DNA of 64,000 nt from Butyrivibrio sp. INlla14 (lineage in GTDB: Bacteria > Bacillota > Clostridia > Lachnospirales > Lachnospiraceae), in assembly GCF_900102515.1 (NCBI RefSeq), contig NZ_FMVS01000009.1, forward strand, positions 1 through 64,000, written 5' to 3'. Below the pieces are notes generated by a model that did not search any database, was not told the DNA's origin, and was given only the letters and a program-made list of their open reading frames with translations. Position numbers and translations under genes: made by a program. This document shows positions 23,520 through 34,076 of the stretch, in pieces. Position 1 is the stretch's first letter. Each line of letters opens with the position of its first letter.

Positions 23520-26500
23520 ATGGGGAAAAAAGTTGGTGTGGGTAAAAAACGTGGCGCAAAATGCCTTGCAGCAATCCTTTCAGCTGGAATGCTTGTGTCA
23601 CAGATGTCTATTGGGGCAATGGCTGCGGATCAGGGGAATCTGACCACGATTGCAAGCGCAGCTGATGAGGCATCTGAAGAATTATCTGTAGGATCGACAG
23701 ACAGACAATCTGACGAATCATCAAAAGAATCATCACGAGAAACAAAAGAAGAAAGTAAAGAAGAGCCTGGAGATGCATCTAATGAGGCAGCAGGCAACTC
23801 ATCAACCGAGGAGGCTGAAGATAATGCGTCAAACAATACGTCAGGCAACGCATCATCAGTGGCTTCATCAGAAGCATCATCCGATAGCGCATCGGCGGAA
23901 GAGTCAGCAGAAGCATCTACAGAATTATCGTCACAAGAAGCTACAGACAGTGCATCAACTGAGAATTCTGCAGATCAGGAGGTGCTTGGAGCAAGGAAAC
24001 TTGCCGAGAACTATGACGGCGAACTATCAGAAAACGGTGGAACAATTTCTAACGAATATTTCAAGGTTTCAGTTGGCAAACACGGCCAGATCACAACTCT
24101 TAAGCTGGTTGGAGATGAGTATGACACCAACTATGTTATGAATGAGAGTAACACTCCTTCCCAGAACACGTCAGGCCATGAATGGCTTGGAGAATTGATG
24201 CTGGCAACCAAGAGTGGAAATGACACATCATATAGGGATGAGAGAACTGCCAATTCTGCTGATATCCGCAGAATTTATGTTGACGATCAGCAGAACAAGA
24301 TTACAGTTGTCTACAATCCTTTAATGGACGATAGCGTTTCTACAAAAGAAATAAATGATCTTCTTATTGTTGAGACCTATCAACTGGTAGGTGAAAAGCT
24401 AAAGTGGGATATCAGTTTAAAGAACGTGACAGATAGTGATGTCACTGTTGGAGATTTGGGACTGCCTCTTCCTTTCAATGAATTTTGGACAAGAGGAGAT
24501 CAGATTTATGAGACAAGATCCGTTGATCACAGCTTTGTGGGACAGAATGGTTCTTACATTTATGTAACAAGGCCAAGCGGAGAGGGAAGATACCTTCTGA
24601 TGACACCAGACCAGAGTACTGATGCAGGATTTGAGTATCAGGATCACTGGCGCACTAATGAGCGTGAAAGCTATGAAGCTGCGTGGTGTCAGGATCAGTC
24701 AGGATGGCAGAACGGACTTAATGTCTTTTACATTCATTCTGATAACATCAAAAAGACTAACAGGGGATACCTGCCTAATACCAGTCTTACCCTTGGACAG
24801 GGAGAGGAAAAGAACTACACCTTTAACTTCAGTGCAGTTCCAAACCAGGAGTCTCTTGGATCAGCCCTTTACAACGAAGGAATTATTGATGCAGTAGCTG
24901 TTCCAGGCATGACTTTTGCAAGAAATATGCCTGCGAAAATGTACCTTCACACGACAATAGATCCAGAAGATATTTCTATAGACATAAAGTGTCCGGATCA
25001 GCTTAATCTTTTTGCAGGGCACGCCTCTACTGTAAGTTCAACACTTCCTCATCAGGGCGATGCAACAATGACCTATGAAAAGACGGTAGAAAAAGACGGT
25101 GAGCAGTATCACGTATATGATCTTAAGTTTTACGACCTTGGTCACCATAACGTTACTGTGAGCTGGCAGGATAAAAAGACAACCTTTCAGTTCTACATCA
25201 TGGATGACATAGACGGGGCGCTGGAAACTCATTCAACTTTTATGGTCGACAAAACGCAGCTTGATCTTCCAGGCCAGACCGGAGATAAAGTCTTTGATGA
25301 TTGGATGATGGATCAGAAGACAACCAGAAATAATGTAGAGCGTGACTACTTTAACATGAGTTATTGGGGCTGGGGAGATGACTGGGGATTGACCCATGGA
25401 ACTTTCCTTGCTGAAAAGAATGTATATCAGCCCAAGGCATCTGAAGTTGAAGCTCTTGATGAATATCTGGATAAAGCTATTTGGAACGGTCTCATGCAGG
25501 AACATCATAATGACTACCTGGTACATGATTTCCTTATGAATGAGCCAAACGCATCACCTACTTATAGAGGATATGCTTATCCTCATATTTACAATACATA
25601 CTTTATGATGTACAAGATAGCCAGCAAGTATCCTGATCTTGTGGACTATAAAGAAACGCCAGATACATACCTTTTAAGAGCTTATAATATTTTGAACGCT
25701 CTATATTACGGAAACGGCGTAGCTTATAACTGGAGCACTGGTGTAATGGGAGAGAGTACAACACCGGCAATCATCGATGCTCTCAGAGCAGAAGGCTTTG
25801 AAACTCAGGCACGTAATGTGGAAGCAATAATGAACGAGAAATATAGTAGCTTCAAACGCCAGAGATATCCGTATGGTTCTGAATATTCATACGATAATAC
25901 AGGTGAAGAAGCCGTTTATGTGTTGGCTAAGATGCAGCTTGAGGCGGGAAAAGATACAGCTAATGCCGCAAGAATGTTGTCAGCTATCGACCTCAAGACA
26001 AGAGCCTGCAGAGGAACTCAGCCTATATGGTACGAGTACAGTGTTCCTGTAACTAACTGCGGTGAGAACTGGTGGCAGTTCCAATACTCGATGTCTCTGG
26101 TTGGATTCTGTATGGATGACTATATCCGTTATCAGAATAACGGTCTGTCTGACGCTGAAAAGGCAGAGGCTCAGAGACTTAGCTATGCAGCCAAGCTTGG
26201 AAATCTGACCTGTATCAATTCAGGACAGATAGATGCAGATGCAGAGAATATTGGTGCCGCAGCCTGGACCTATCAGGCTGAGATGGGTAACCTTGGCGGA
26301 CAGGGAACTGGCGGTGGAAAACTCCATAATGGCTGGAGACAGATGACAGGAGAAGCAGACCTTGGATTATTTGGTGCTGTACAGATTCTTTCATCAGATG
26401 TGGCTGAGGATCCTATATTTGGACTCTTTGGATATGGCTGTGAAGTATCTAAGAATAACGGTCAGTATGTAGTAACACCACTTGATGGCCTTTATACAAA

Positions 26501-29500
26501 ATTAAATCTAATAAATGAAGAATTATATCTTGAACTTGAAAGAGATCAGTATACTACCGCAACCATAAGTGACAGCAAAGACGCTCTTTCTTTTACCATC
26601 AAAAATCTAGAGGAAACAGGTCACACTTCAGAAGTTACTCTATATGGTTTAAACGAAGGGGCCTACACACTTCTGGTTGATGGGCAAGCTCAGTGCGGAT
26701 TTGTAGTTAATTCTTCAAAAGAAGAAGTTACAGTGCCTGTAAGACTTTCAGGTGTTCAGTTCCAGGAGGTGCAGGTAGTGGCTGGAGCCTTTGAAGGCGG
26801 CGTGGTAGTAGATGCAGGTAAAGATTTAACAGCTGATATCTATGACGAAGTAAAGCTTACAGGAACTATAACAGATAGCAGTAATGCAGCTAATAAGGTT
26901 TCTGGAACATGGACAGTTACAGCATCTCCAGATGATGGAACTGCAACTCTTGCAACACCCGATAATCTAAGCACTTATGTAACCTTTAATAAGTCTGGCG
27001 TCTATGAGTTTACACTTACAGCTTCTACTGGAGAGTCAGACAGCGTAGTAGTTACTATTACAGATGACAATCAGCTTCCTGAACTTATAGCAGAGTATAC
27101 CTTTGACAATGTAAGCGGCAAAAAGATATTAAACGAAGTTGAAGGTGGCAAGGCTGCTGAGGCAGTTGGAAACTTTGCTACAGGAAATGGAAAAGATGAT
27201 ACAAAGGGCCTAAGCGTAAATGGAAGCAATTCAAGTGGCTATGTAAGACTTGAGGAGAGCCTGTTCAAGAGGCTTAGCGCAAGCACCATAAGTGCAGATA
27301 TTAAGCTCAACGCATCTCAAGGTAATGGGGCCAAGGTATTTAGCCTTGATGATAATGCAGGCAAAAAGATTGCAATTTCCTTTGAAAATGGAAATGAACT
27401 TGTTCTTTCAATAAATGGAACAGCCTACAAGACAGGAGTGGCTATATCCAAGGATTTCTGGAAGAATGTAGCACTTACACTTGATGGACAGACAGCAGTT
27501 GTTTACGTGGACGGCTATGAAAAGTTCAGTGAGCCTTGCACACTTACGCTTGGACAGCTTTCTTCTAACCAGTCAGATTACATTGGAAGAGGAACAAATC
27601 AGACCGATCCATACTTTGATGGAATTATAGATAATTTCAGAATCTATTCTGTAGCACTGGATTCCCAGAGAGCACTTGATATTTTTGGAACCGGTGAAGA
27701 AGTTACAATAACTTCCGCGATAGCAGGAGATGTGGTTACTCCAGTAGGTAAGGCACCTAAGCTTCCTAAGCAGGTACAGGTTCTATATTCAAATGGACTG
27801 TTTGAAAAAGCAGATGTTACATGGGATGAGATCGATCCTGAGAAATATAGCAAGGCTGGAGTATTTACAATAACTGGCCAAGTAGCAGGATATGATGTAA
27901 CAGCTACAGTAACAGTAATGGTTGTAAATGGAAGCCTTGTAAATCTGGCTGAAAATGCAGTGCCTTCTGCTATTTACGAAAACAGAAACGATCTGGGCGG
28001 ATGTCCTACACTTAACGATGGTTATGAACCAACCTCCAGTAGAGATACAAGCCATGGCGCATGGCACAACTGGGGTGGCAATAATGGCGCACAGGCATGG
28101 GTACAGTATACTTGGGAAGAGGAACAGATACTTACAGAAACTGACGCTTATTATTTCAGAGATGGAAATGGAAACTTCAATCCTGCATCAGTCAATTACT
28201 ATTATCTTGATGCTGACGGAGTAACATGGAAGAACTTTACAGGTGTTGAGGGACTTGGAGTTGAACTAAACAAGTATAACAAGACCACATTTGATCCTGT
28301 CAAGACTACAGCAATCAGGATGATCATGAATCCACAGAACCTTGGAAGTGGCGTTATCGAGTGGAAGGTTTATGGATATGGAGATGCACTTTCAGCAGCC
28401 AAGCAGGCGCTAAAGGATGATATCAAGGCTTATAAGCTGGTAAAAAAGACACATGTAACAGAAGGCTTTGATGATCTTACAGATGCAATAGCTGTTGCAG
28501 AAGAACTTCTCAAGAAAGAAGATGCAAGTGATACAGAGCTTAGAGCAGCTGATGATGCTATGGCTTTAGCATTTGCAAATCTTAAGGTTGAAGGAGATAA
28601 CCTTGCATTTATCGCACAGCTATCAGCTTCCTACACATCCAGCTGGGAATCACTTCCTGCAGTTAACGACGGCAATCTTCCAATAGATTCCTACAACAGC
28701 AGGTATGGTCACTGGGGAACCTGGGGGAATACTTCTGCAAGGGAGCATCTAACATACCTTTGGCCAACAGAAGTTACTTTTAATACTTCCAATATGTACC
28801 TGTGGTATGACGGATCTGAGATTGATAATGGCGGAATCAAATATCCTTCACAGATTACCTACGAGATCATTGATGAAGATGGTAAATGGCAAGAGATTGC
28901 AACTGTATCTGATGGTGAGCTGATGGTTGATGACTTTACTGTATCAGAATTTGAGAGCATCACTACAAAAGGTATCCGTGCTACATTTACAAAACTCGAA
29001 AACGACTACACAGGAGTAGGTGTTCATGAGTGGCAGATAGTAAATGTGGTAAAAGAGGAACCTGTAAAAACGACACTTATAAATAAATACGGTTCTTATT
29101 ATCTACTTACTGAGGATGGAACAAAACTCACAGGACTGCAGATGGTAGATGGCTCTTATCGCTATTTCAAGGAGCCAAGGGGCACAATGGCTATTAGCCA
29201 GTTTGTAACGATTGACGATAAGACCTACTACTTTGACGCAGAGGGCCGTATGGTTACAGGATTTATGACCAAGTGGACAAGCACCTATTATTTCGATGAA
29301 AATGGTGTTCAGGTTTCAGGCAGAGTTTATGAAGTAGACGGCGAAAAGTACTACTTTAATGAAAAGGGACATATGGTAGTAAGTTCCTTTGTTGACCTTG
29401 AAGATGGAAGACATTATTTCGATTCGGAAGGTCATATGGTAATAGGCAAAACTATTACAAAATGGTTTAAGAAGTACACCTTTGATGAAAACGGAGTACT

Positions 29501-29510
29501 TATTAACTAA
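23520..29510 (+). CDS. Large secreted multidomain glycosidase-like protein (DUF5695-like)
   Basis: A 1996-residue exported protein. A signal peptide (cleavage near AMAADQ) is followed by a Ser/Glu/Ala-rich linker (about 45-155). Residues 165-1100 form the putative catalytic part, with a beta-sandwich then an (alpha/alpha)-type region (YWGWGDDWGLTHGTFLAEK, NCGENWWQFQYSM); I think it is DUF5695-like, a family without a known activity to me. Then come an Ig-like segment, a LamG-like domain (1187-1395), a bacterial Ig-like domain (1400-1470), two F5/8-type sugar-binding-like domains (1474-1620, 1698-1845) separated by a helical FIVAR-like module, and about six cell-wall-binding repeats (from 1862). 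AGGAGG precedes the ATG. It opens the LacI-controlled operon and probably releases oligosaccharides at the cell surface. Confidence 0.82.
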   Translation: MGKKVGVGKKRGAKCLAAILSAGMLVSQMSIGAMAADQGNLTTIASAADEASEELSVGSTDRQSDESSKESSRETKEESKEEPGDASNEAAGNSSTEEAEDNASNNTSGNASSVASSEASSDSASAEESAEASTELSSQEATDSASTENSADQEVLGARKLAENYDGELSENGGTISNEYFKVSVGKHGQITTLKLVGDEYDTNYVMNESNTPSQNTSGHEWLGELMLATKSGNDTSYRDERTANSADIRRIYVDDQQNKITVVYNPLMDDSVSTKEINDLLIVETYQLVGEKLKWDISLKNVTDSDVTVGDLGLPLPFNEFWTRGDQIYETRSVDHSFVGQNGSYIYVTRPSGEGRYLLMTPDQSTDAGFEYQDHWRTNERESYEAAWCQDQSGWQNGLNVFYIHSDNIKKTNRGYLPNTSLTLGQGEEKNYTFNFSAVPNQESLGSALYNEGIIDAVAVPGMTFARNMPAKMYLHTTIDPEDISIDIKCPDQLNLFAGHASTVSSTLPHQGDATMTYEKTVEKDGEQYHVYDLKFYDLGHHNVTVSWQDKKTTFQFYIMDDIDGALETHSTFMVDKTQLDLPGQTGDKVFDDWMMDQKTTRNNVERDYFNMSYWGWGDDWGLTHGTFLAEKNVYQPKASEVEALDEYLDKAIWNGLMQEHHNDYLVHDFLMNEPNASPTYRGYAYPHIYNTYFMMYKIASKYPDLVDYKETPDTYLLRAYNILNALYYGNGVAYNWSTGVMGESTTPAIIDALRAEGFETQARNVEAIMNEKYSSFKRQRYPYGSEYSYDNTGEEAVYVLAKMQLEAGKDTANAARMLSAIDLKTRACRGTQPIWYEYSVPVTNCGENWWQFQYSMSLVGFCMDDYIRYQNNGLSDAEKAEAQRLSYAAKLGNLTCINSGQIDADAENIGAAAWTYQAEMGNLGGQGTGGGKLHNGWRQMTGEADLGLFGAVQILSSDVAEDPIFGLFGYGCEVSKNNGQYVVTPLDGLYTKLNLINEELYLELERDQYTTATISDSKDALSFTIKNLEETGHTSEVTLYGLNEGAYTLLVDGQAQCGFVVNSSKEEVTVPVRLSGVQFQEVQVVAGAFEGGVVVDAGKDLTADIYDEVKLTGTITDSSNAANKVSGTWTVTASPDDGTATLATPDNLSTYVTFNKSGVYEFTLTASTGESDSVVVTITDDNQLPELIAEYTFDNVSGKKILNEVEGGKAAEAVGNFATGNGKDDTKGLSVNGSNSSGYVRLEESLFKRLSASTISADIKLNASQGNGAKVFSLDDNAGKKIAISFENGNELVLSINGTAYKTGVAISKDFWKNVALTLDGQTAVVYVDGYEKFSEPCTLTLGQLSSNQSDYIGRGTNQTDPYFDGIIDNFRIYSVALDSQRALDIFGTGEEVTITSAIAGDVVTPVGKAPKLPKQVQVLYSNGLFEKADVTWDEIDPEKYSKAGVFTITGQVAGYDVTATVTVMVVNGSLVNLAENAVPSAIYENRNDLGGCPTLNDGYEPTSSRDTSHGAWHNWGGNNGAQAWVQYTWEEEQILTETDAYYFRDGNGNFNPASVNYYYLDADGVTWKNFTGVEGLGVELNKYNKTTFDPVKTTAIRMIMNPQNLGSGVIEWKVYGYGDALSAAKQALKDDIKAYKLVKKTHVTEGFDDLTDAIAVAEELLKKEDASDTELRAADDAMALAFANLKVEGDNLAFIAQLSASYTSSWESLPAVNDGNLPIDSYNSRYGHWGTWGNTSAREHLTYLWPTEVTFNTSNMYLWYDGSEIDNGGIKYPSQITYEIIDEDGKWQEIATVSDGELMVDDFTVSEFESITTKGIRATFTKLENDYTGVGVHEWQIVNVVKEEPVKTTLINKYGSYYLLTEDGTKLTGLQMVDGSYRYFKEPRGTMAISQFVTIDDKTYYFDAEGRMVTGFMTKWTSTYYFDENGVQVSGRVYEVDGEKYYFNEKGHMVVSSFVDLEDGRHYFDSEGHMVIGKTITKWFKKYTFDENGVLIN

Positions 29511-29532
29511 AAAATATGAAGGGGCATTGGGC

Positions 29533-31473
29533 ATGGAAAAAGAAATAAGGCCATTGAAACTTCAGCAGGTAAAAGTCACTGATCCTTTATTCGGGCATTA
29601 CATCAATAAAGTAAGTGAAGTCATGCTGGTTCATCAGTGGAAAGCTTTAAATGATGAACTGGAAGGAACTGACCCTACGGGGTGTATCAGAAATTTCCGC
29701 ATAGCTGCCGGACTACAAGAGGGAGAACGGCAAGGAGTAGTTTTTCTTGATACTGATCTATATAAGTGGATTGAGTCAGCTGCCTATTGCATAGCAATAG
29801 GTAGCGGGGCTCAGTTTGAAACCAAAATTGATCAGGTGATAGATATTTTGGAAAAAGCTCAGGAAAAAGACGGATATTTGAATACTTACTTTCAGATAAC
29901 AGCTCCGGAAAAGAAATGGACTAACCTGGTTGAGGGACACGAATTATATACCTCAGGGCATATGATTGAGGCAGCAGTTGCTTATGCACTGGCCACTAAT
30001 AAGGAGAAGTTTCTTCAAATCGCAATCAGGAATGCAGATCTTATTTGCAAGGTCTTTGGAACCCAAAAAGGACAGATTCCTGGAGTCCCTGGGCATGAAG
30101 AAATAGAACTGGCTTTGATAAAGCTTTATAGGTGGACCAAGGATGACAAGTATTTAAAGCAGGCTGATTATTTTGTCAGGCAGAGGGGAACTACACCCAA
30201 TTATTTGCAGAATGAGATTGATGGCAGAAAAGGCCCGGAGTTCTTTCCTGAGTTCAGAAACTATTCCATGAAATATGCACAGGCTCAGAAGCCTCCGGTA
30301 GAACAAACTGAAGCAGAAGGCCATGCCGTAAGGGCAATGTACCTATACAGTGCTATGGCTGACCTGGCTGATTGGCAGCAGGATAAAGAAATGGAAAAAG
30401 CCTGTGACAGACTATGGGATAACATGGTAGGCAAGAGAATGTACATTACTGGAGGAATTGGTAGCAGCGGATTTTTAGAGTGCTTTACCACAGATTACGA
30501 TCTGCCTAACAGTACAAATTATTGTGAGACCTGTGCTTCTGTTGGAATGATGATGTTTGGACAAAGGATGGCGGCATTAAAGAAAAATGCAAGCTATTAT
30601 GATACTGTTGAAAGAGTATTGTACAACACTATTTTAGCAGCTATGAATCTTGAAGGAGACAGATACTTTTACGTAAATCCATTAGAGATGGTTCCGCAGT
30701 TTTGTACTGAGAACACCTATATGGATCATGTCAAACCTACCAGACAGAAATGGTTTAATGTAGCCTGTTGTCCACCCAATCTTGCAAGGACTTTGGCTTC
30801 TTTATCACAGTATTTATACTCCTGTGACGAAAAGGGCATTTTCATTAATCAGTTTGTATCATCTACAGTTTTAATAGATGATCCGGGGCAGGAAATATCT
30901 GTGAATCTTAAGTCATCTCTTTTGACAGATGGAACAGTAGATATCAGGATTTCAATTTTGCAAGCTGCAGATATCAGGATAAGAGTTCCTGCCTATGCCA
31001 AGGATATGACGATAGTCCTTGATGGTGAAAAGCTTTCCTATAAAGCTGAAAATAATTATGCCGTAATTTCTCTTGAGGGTGGCAAACACGCAATCGAGCT
31101 TAATATGGGAGTTCATCCAAAATTTGTGGCAGCAGACCACAATGTCAGAGCTGATGCAGGGAAGGTTGCTGTAATGCAAGGACCTATGGTTTATTGTTTG
31201 GAGGAGGCAGACAATGGACAGAACTTATCAGATATCTATGTGGATGCTGGTGCCAATCTGCACATGGGCAAGGCCTGTGAAGAATTCCCGGGAGATGTAC
31301 CGGCGATAGAGTATGAGGGATACAGGGTAAGTGCTGTAGGAATCAAGGACGGAAGCCTTTATGGAGAAGCAAGATTTACTAAAAAGCCTGTGAAAATCAG
31401 AGCTGTTCCCTATGCTTTTTGGAATAACAGAGGTATTGGAGAGATGGAAGTATGGCAGAACATTTCTATTTGA
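29533..31473 (+). CDS. GH127 beta-L-arabinofuranosidase
   Basis: A 646-residue cytoplasmic enzyme (no signal peptide) of the HypBA1 type. The zinc-thiolate active site is intact: Glu316 (LECF), Glu332 and Cys334 in YCETCAS, and Cys412-Cys413 in ACCPPN, with almost the same spacing as Glu322, Glu338, Cys340, Cys417 and Cys418 of Bifidobacterium HypBA1. The family removes beta-L-arabinofuranose from short oligosaccharides of plant hydroxyproline-rich glycoproteins. AAGGGG precedes ATG 29533, 22 bp after the secreted protein; the upstream frame from 29482 overlaps that gene. It is expected to act on imported sugar. Confidence 0.93.
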   Translation: MEKEIRPLKLQQVKVTDPLFGHYINKVSEVMLVHQWKALNDELEGTDPTGCIRNFRIAAGLQEGERQGVVFLDTDLYKWIESAAYCIAIGSGAQFETKIDQVIDILEKAQEKDGYLNTYFQITAPEKKWTNLVEGHELYTSGHMIEAAVAYALATNKEKFLQIAIRNADLICKVFGTQKGQIPGVPGHEEIELALIKLYRWTKDDKYLKQADYFVRQRGTTPNYLQNEIDGRKGPEFFPEFRNYSMKYAQAQKPPVEQTEAEGHAVRAMYLYSAMADLADWQQDKEMEKACDRLWDNMVGKRMYITGGIGSSGFLECFTTDYDLPNSTNYCETCASVGMMMFGQRMAALKKNASYYDTVERVLYNTILAAMNLEGDRYFYVNPLEMVPQFCTENTYMDHVKPTRQKWFNVACCPPNLARTLASLSQYLYSCDEKGIFINQFVSSTVLIDDPGQEISVNLKSSLLTDGTVDIRISILQAADIRIRVPAYAKDMTIVLDGEKLSYKAENNYAVISLEGGKHAIELNMGVHPKFVAADHNVRADAGKVAVMQGPMVYCLEEADNGQNLSDIYVDAGANLHMGKACEEFPGDVPAIEYEGYRVSAVGIKDGSLYGEARFTKKPVKIRAVPYAFWNNRGIGEMEVWQNISI

Positions 31474-31526
31474 AGGATAGAATATTACTGCTGAAAAATA
31501 ATTTTCTAAAGGAGGATATTTCAAGT

Positions 31527-32984
31527 ATGCAAAAGAAAAGATTGTTGAGCATGGCATTAACAGTTGTTACTACTACGGCAATGTTGGTAACAGGTTGCGG
31601 TGCAAGTTCTCAGAGCGCACAGGGGGAAGCACAGGACACAACGCAGAACGCAGTAGAGACACCTAAAACAGAGACAGAGACTGAGACACCTGCTACGACA
31701 AGTGAGAGCACTGGAGACAAAGTACATATTACTTATGCGCAGTGGGGCAATGAGACAGAGACTGCTGCAACTCAGGCAGTGGCTGATAAATTCAATCAGT
31801 CACAGGATGAAATTGAAGTAGAAGTAATCAAGATTGACCACGATACTTATGTTACTAAGCTAAATGCAATGGCTACAGCAGGAGAACTTCCTGATACAGC
31901 CATCATGAGCGAAGCTGGCGTTTTGAAATTTGCAGAGAATGGCCTGCTTGCAGACATCAGCTCAATGTACGGTGAAGGCGATTCCAAGCCTCTTGATTCC
32001 ATAACCTTTAAATATCAGGGAACACCTGTGGCATATTCAGCAGCTAATGAGGTACTTAACCTTTGGTACAACATAGATCTTTTGGAAGAAATATGTTCAA
32101 AGCAAGGATTAAATGTTGCTGATTTCACACCTCCAGCAAGTGCAGACAGTGCATGGGACTGGGATACATTTGTTAAGATAGCTCAGACACTTACTGTTGA
32201 TATTAACGGCAATAATGCGCTAAGTCCAGATTTTGACCCAGCAAACGTTGATGTTTATGGCTGCACAGTAAACACTCTTCCATGGCAGCTTGAAGTATGG
32301 GCAAAGAGTAATGGCGGTGGATATTATAGTGCTGATGGCAAGGAATGTACTATTAACGATGATGCTACAGTAGAAGCACTGCAGAAGATCGCAGACCTTT
32401 CAGATGTGTATCACTGTGCACCTCCTGTAACAAGCGCAGCTAACGCACTTGAATCCTCACTTGGTTCCAAGAAGGTTGTTATGGCAACAGATGGAACCTG
32501 GAATGTAGGAACCTTCCTTGGACCATCTGCTGATTTTAAATATGGCGTAGGCGTTCTTCCTTACATGAAGGAGAAGGTTACAATTTGTACTGGCGGACCA
32601 AACGTGGTATTTGCTACAACCAAGCACCCTGAAGAAGCTATGACATGGCTTAAGTGGTACTACCAGGAAGAAAACAGCTGGTCACTTATTGAAGCAGGAA
32701 CATGGATGCCTATCCTTGATAAGTGGTACACAGATGATGAATTTACAAACAAGTGGATTGATAATCCTAATTACCCTGACCATGATATGTACAAGAGTGC
32801 TGTAGTTGACTACGCAAGAGAAAATTCTCAGTCAACAGCCTGGTATTATATCAACGCAACAGATGAGTTTAATGCAACACTGGATTCTGCATTCTCAGCT
32901 GTTTGGTCTGGTGATCAGACAATGAAAGAAGCAATTGATGAGTATTACGATGAGTTAAATGATATTTTCAGTACAAATAATTAA
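31527..32984 (+). CDS. ABC sugar-binding lipoprotein
   Basis: A 485-residue family-1 solute-binding protein. The signal peptide ends in the lipobox VTGC (Cys23), followed by a Thr/Glu-rich linker to residue 65, then the binding lobes (VHITYAQWGNETET, ELPDTAIMSEAGVLKFAENG, MATDGTWNVGTF). AAGGAGG lies 11 bp before ATG 31527. Its neighbours are GH127 upstream and two permeases downstream, so it captures the oligosaccharide released outside. No ATPase gene is in the cluster; a shared MsmK-type ATPase elsewhere is expected. Confidence 0.93.
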   Translation: MQKKRLLSMALTVVTTTAMLVTGCGASSQSAQGEAQDTTQNAVETPKTETETETPATTSESTGDKVHITYAQWGNETETAATQAVADKFNQSQDEIEVEVIKIDHDTYVTKLNAMATAGELPDTAIMSEAGVLKFAENGLLADISSMYGEGDSKPLDSITFKYQGTPVAYSAANEVLNLWYNIDLLEEICSKQGLNVADFTPPASADSAWDWDTFVKIAQTLTVDINGNNALSPDFDPANVDVYGCTVNTLPWQLEVWAKSNGGGYYSADGKECTINDDATVEALQKIADLSDVYHCAPPVTSAANALESSLGSKKVVMATDGTWNVGTFLGPSADFKYGVGVLPYMKEKVTICTGGPNVVFATTKHPEEAMTWLKWYYQEENSWSLIEAGTWMPILDKWYTDDEFTNKWIDNPNYPDHDMYKSAVVDYARENSQSTAWYYINATDEFNATLDSAFSAVWSGDQTMKEAIDEYYDELNDIFSTNN

Positions 32985-33002
32985 TATTTGATATAGTGCC
33001 GT

Positions 33003-33062
33003 GCGAAGACAGTTCATGTAACTTTTGAAACATGGTCAAAAGTGCAGTGTAACTGTCTTCGC
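33003..33062 (+). promoter_or_regulatory. Two-tier hairpin between binding protein and permease
   Basis: GCGAAGACAGTT (33003-33014) pairs perfectly with 33051-33062, and inside it ACTTTTGA (33021-33028) pairs with TCAAAAGT (33036-33043). There is no T run. Such intercistronic structures protect the 3' end of the binding-protein mRNA so that it is made in excess over the permeases. Confidence 0.75.
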
Positions 33063-33094
33063 CGGCGTTGATATCAGGGGAGAGGGATTATACA

Positions 33095-34060
33095 ATGGAA
33101 GTTGCGGGGATATATAGTACAAGCGAGGCGAAGAGTATGAAAAGAGCATCCGGCAAAAGAAAAATACGTACTTCTCAGTCCAAATATAATAGAAAAGAGG
33201 AAAGATGTGCCTATTTGTGCCTGATTCCGGCATTCCTTGGAATCACCTTTATTAGTTATCTTCCTACAATTGCTGTGTTTGTGCTAAGCCTTTTTAGCTA
33301 TAACGGTTTATCCAGCCCGGAATTTGTGGGCTTGGACAATTACATAAGAATTTTTACTAAAGATGTATATTTTGCAAGTGCGGTAAAGGCAACAATTTTG
33401 TATGCATTTTTGGCGGTTATCGGCGCGGTTATCTATTCTCTGGTTATAGCCCTTATTCTAAACATGGATATTTTTGGAAGAACAATCTTCAGATCTATTT
33501 TCTTTATACCCTATCTGCTACCGGCAATAGGTGTTTTCAAAGGCTGGCAATGGCTTTATGAGCAGAACTACGGACTTTTTAATTTCATCTTCAGGATGCT
33601 AGGAATTCCACCTCAGAGATTTTTGGACAGTCCAAGGCAGGTAATACCGTCCCTTGTCCTCATTGCAATATGGGCCAGTGGAAACCTCATAGTAATATTC
33701 CTTGCAGGACTGCAGAATGTTCCTACAGTGTACAAGGAAGCGGCTCAGATAGACGGTGCCAACTCCTGGCAGAGGTTTTGGAACATTACCATTCCATGCA
33801 TCAAGCCTATTATCTTTTATAACATACTGACTGCCCTTATTACGCATCTGCAGGTAGTTAATCCGGCTTTAGCCCTTACAAATGGAGGTCCGGCCAAGAA
33901 ATCTATGTTTTTGTCTTATGTTATCTACATGTATGGATTTGAAAAAAATAAGCTTGGATATGCAGCAGCTTTTTCAGTTATATTCTTTGTTCTAGTAGGT
34001 ATTTTCACAATAGTATTATTTGTAACACAAAAAAATAGCATCTTTAGTGATGAAGCATGA
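33095..34060 (+). CDS. ABC sugar permease (MalF/UgpA type)
   Basis: A 321-residue permease with six membrane helices. The EAA loop for ATPase contact is EAAQIDGANSWQRFWNITIP. A basic cytoplasmic N-terminus of about 40 residues precedes the first helix (CAYLCLIPAFLGITFISYLP). GGAGAGGG lies upstream of ATG 33095; ATG 33137 is possible but lacks a site. It pairs with the next gene to form the membrane channel for the binding protein at 31527. Confidence 0.93.
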   Translation: MEVAGIYSTSEAKSMKRASGKRKIRTSQSKYNRKEERCAYLCLIPAFLGITFISYLPTIAVFVLSLFSYNGLSSPEFVGLDNYIRIFTKDVYFASAVKATILYAFLAVIGAVIYSLVIALILNMDIFGRTIFRSIFFIPYLLPAIGVFKGWQWLYEQNYGLFNFIFRMLGIPPQRFLDSPRQVIPSLVLIAIWASGNLIVIFLAGLQNVPTVYKEAAQIDGANSWQRFWNITIPCIKPIIFYNILTALITHLQVVNPALALTNGGPAKKSMFLSYVIYMYGFEKNKLGYAAAFSVIFFVLVGIFTIVLFVTQKNSIFSDEA

Positions 34061-34076
34061 GAAAGGGGGAGCAAAT

